Assembly (NCBI GenBank): GCA_949373265.1
Contig: CASICT010000005.1
Location: 1-26,361 of the forward strand
DNA length: 26,361 bases
Origin: Candidatus Poseidoniaceae archaeon
GTDB lineage: Archaea; Thermoplasmatota; Poseidoniia; Poseidoniales; Poseidoniaceae
Direction: 5' to 3'
Part shown: positions 25,042 to 26,361 of the stretch, in pieces
Numbering within the stretch: the first letter of the stretch is position 1
Layout: each line of letters begins with the position of its first letter
Program-made: the position numbers and the translations under genes
The notes under the pieces: model-generated
Seen by the model: only the letters and a program-made list of their open reading frames with translations
What the model was told of the DNA's origin: nothing
Databases searched by the model: none

Positions 25042-26361
25042 ATGGATGGATTCTGGCTAGAGTTGGGGTGGATGTTAGCTGCGCTTTTTATTGGCGTCTG
25101 CATAGGTTCACTCACTGGTCTAATCCCTGGTTTCCACGTTAACAATGTCGCTTTGATTTTACTCGGAGTATCTCCTGCATTATTGGCCATAGGCATCCCA
25201 TTATCTGCTGCTGCAGGAATAATTGTAGCAACAGGAGTCGTACATACATTCCTAGGCTACATACCTTCAGCATTGATAGGGGCACCTGGTGCAGACACTG
25301 CTCTAGCTTTGCTTCCAGGTCACAGAATGTTGTTATCTGGAAACGCACCTAAAGGAGTCGCCTATTCTGCCAGAGGTAGTCAACTTGGACTATTTCTCTC
25401 CCTGCCTCTAATCGTGGCAGCAAGAATTGCTTTTGGACCGGAACTAGGGTATTATGATTTGTTGAAGGATGTTCTTCCATTCCTTTTACTAACTATTTCT
25501 CTATTACTTTTAGCAACTGAAACGACAAGACTTAACTTCCCAATTTGGATTCAAAAAATTACTTTTGGGAAATTAGGAAATGACTCACGATTTGCAGGAT
25601 ATATTACTGCGACATCTTTCTTCCTACTATGCGGACTTTATGGATGGGGAGTGTTTGAACTACCAGTTACATCTCCCGTTGGAATGCCTGGTGCTGGATT
25701 ACTATTACCAGCACTAGCAGGATTATTTGGTATTGCCAATTTACTCGATGTCTATGCTACAACTTCTGAAATCCCGCCTCAAAAAGAGGATTGGGAACTA
25801 CCTCCTTCGGGACCACTAGTGGTTCCATGTTTCCTTTCATCTTGTGCAGGTGCCGCTATGGGAGTTCTACCTGGAATGACTGCTGCACAAGCAACTGTTC
25901 TTGTGATGAGTGGCCGACATGCTGTTGCAAAGGTTCAGGGCAAAGAGGGAGTTGGACTAGATTGGGAAACCCGTCAACTAACCCAACTATCAGACGAGGA
26001 ATTGCTAGCACTGGCAAGGGCAGAGGCTGCAGGTGAAGGTGAAAGTCCTCATACCAAGCAAGATCTCGAAGTCATCGCACTTCTTTCTGCAACAAATACT
26101 GCAGTTACTGTGATGGTTCTTGGGTTCTTGTACATTATTGGCCGCTCGCGTTCAGGGGCGACTCTTGCTTTGAAGCAAATGTATCCGGTCGATACTTGGA
26201 GTGGACTTCACCCTACAACTGATTTCATCCGTTTGCTTGCTCTAACTATTGCTGCAGGAATGATTGCTGTTCCATTGATGCGCCATGTAGGTAAAGGTAT
26301 TCTTCAATTACACGAAGCAGTTCCCCTCCAGTCCATGGTCATGGGCGTCATCATATTCATT
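25042..26361 (+). CDS. TctA-family (DUF112/COG1784) integral membrane protein, C-terminus beyond window
   Basis: Open for 440 codons to the window edge. The protein is very hydrophobic, with roughly ten membrane segments, and shows the family repeats: GSLTGLIPGFHVNNVALILL near the N-terminus, then FLGYIPSALIGAPGADTAL, and the second-half counterpart GAAMGVLPGMTAAQATVL. The paired PG-rich loops in the two halves are typical of TctA, the large subunit of tripartite tricarboxylate transporters, but the HVNN version belongs to the archaeal COG1784 branch. No small TctB or binding TctC subunit lies nearby, so its substrate and whether it transports by itself are unknown. A long soluble loop (~300-345, with ELLALARAEAAGEGES) interrupts the second half. 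It follows the OB-fold protein by 11 bases; the two may work together at the membrane. Confidence 0.85.
   Translation, partial: MDGFWLELGWMLAALFIGVCIGSLTGLIPGFHVNNVALILLGVSPALLAIGIPLSAAAGIIVATGVVHTFLGYIPSALIGAPGADTALALLPGHRMLLSGNAPKGVAYSARGSQLGLFLSLPLIVAARIAFGPELGYYDLLKDVLPFLLLTISLLLLATETTRLNFPIWIQKITFGKLGNDSRFAGYITATSFFLLCGLYGWGVFELPVTSPVGMPGAGLLLPALAGLFGIANLLDVYATTSEIPPQKEDWELPPSGPLVVPCFLSSCAGAAMGVLPGMTAAQATVLVMSGRHAVAKVQGKEGVGLDWETRQLTQLSDEELLALARAEAAGEGESPHTKQDLEVIALLSATNTAVTVMVLGFLYIIGRSRSGATLALKQMYPVDTWSGLHPTTDFIRLLALTIAAGMIAVPLMRHVGKGILQLHEAVPLQSMVMGVIIFI

Noticed and set aside
1..26361. CRISPR array, insertion sequence, integrase or attachment site
   Set aside because: No regularly spaced direct repeats, transposase, integrase motif or duplicated tRNA end was found.

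Overview
The window looks archaeal and is probably from a planktonic Marine Group II euryarchaeon (Candidatus Poseidoniales) or a close relative in Thermoplasmatota. The archaeal call rests on a CDP-archaeol synthase (CarS), an AglB/STT3-type oligosaccharyltransferase, an archaeal-type TctA-family membrane protein, TATA-like boxes about 25 bases before start codons, and Shine-Dalgarno sites of the GGTGAT/GGAGGG type. The lineage call is weaker: it rests on the mix of very large Asn/Asp/Thr/Ser-rich secreted proteins with ordinary housekeeping genes. I see no insertion sequence, phage gene, CRISPR array or rRNA.

Layout. Bases 1-16000 are almost entirely minus strand: a secreted beta-helix/Ig-like protein cut by the left edge (1-3438), a membrane-anchored subtilase (3632-4852), a giant AglB of about 3190 residues (4944-14519), and purD (14674-15924). 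On the plus strand, carS (16013-16621) is followed by a secreted, membrane-anchored protein that is split by a one-base frameshift at a run of six C (16672-18322). Three minus-strand genes follow: a small basic protein (18338-18550), a three-helix membrane protein with an ectodomain (18618-19823), and a secreted protein whose C-terminus resembles a PGF-type sorting signal (19921-20868). Next come nickel superoxide dismutase and its maturation protease, sodN-sodX, overlapping by 4 bases (21015-21742), a CAU-anticodon tRNA (21748-21820, minus) and an HD-domain phosphohydrolase (21833-23122, minus). At the right edge is a plus-strand pair: an EF-hand/transmembrane/OB-fold-like protein (23198-25030) and a TctA-family protein cut by the window end (25042-26361).

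How the genes relate. Much of the window concerns the cell envelope: secreted repeat proteins, a surface protease, lipid synthesis (CarS) and N-glycosylation (AglB). The giant AglB is the most striking item. It carries an extra membrane module of about 370 residues before the STT3 core and an ectodomain of about 1750 residues after it, made of carboxypeptidase-regulatory-like/Ig-like repeats packed with N-glycosylation sequons. sodN-sodX forms a compact self-sufficient unit for superoxide defence. Both leaderless and Shine-Dalgarno starts appear to be used, and I used this geometry to choose several start codons.
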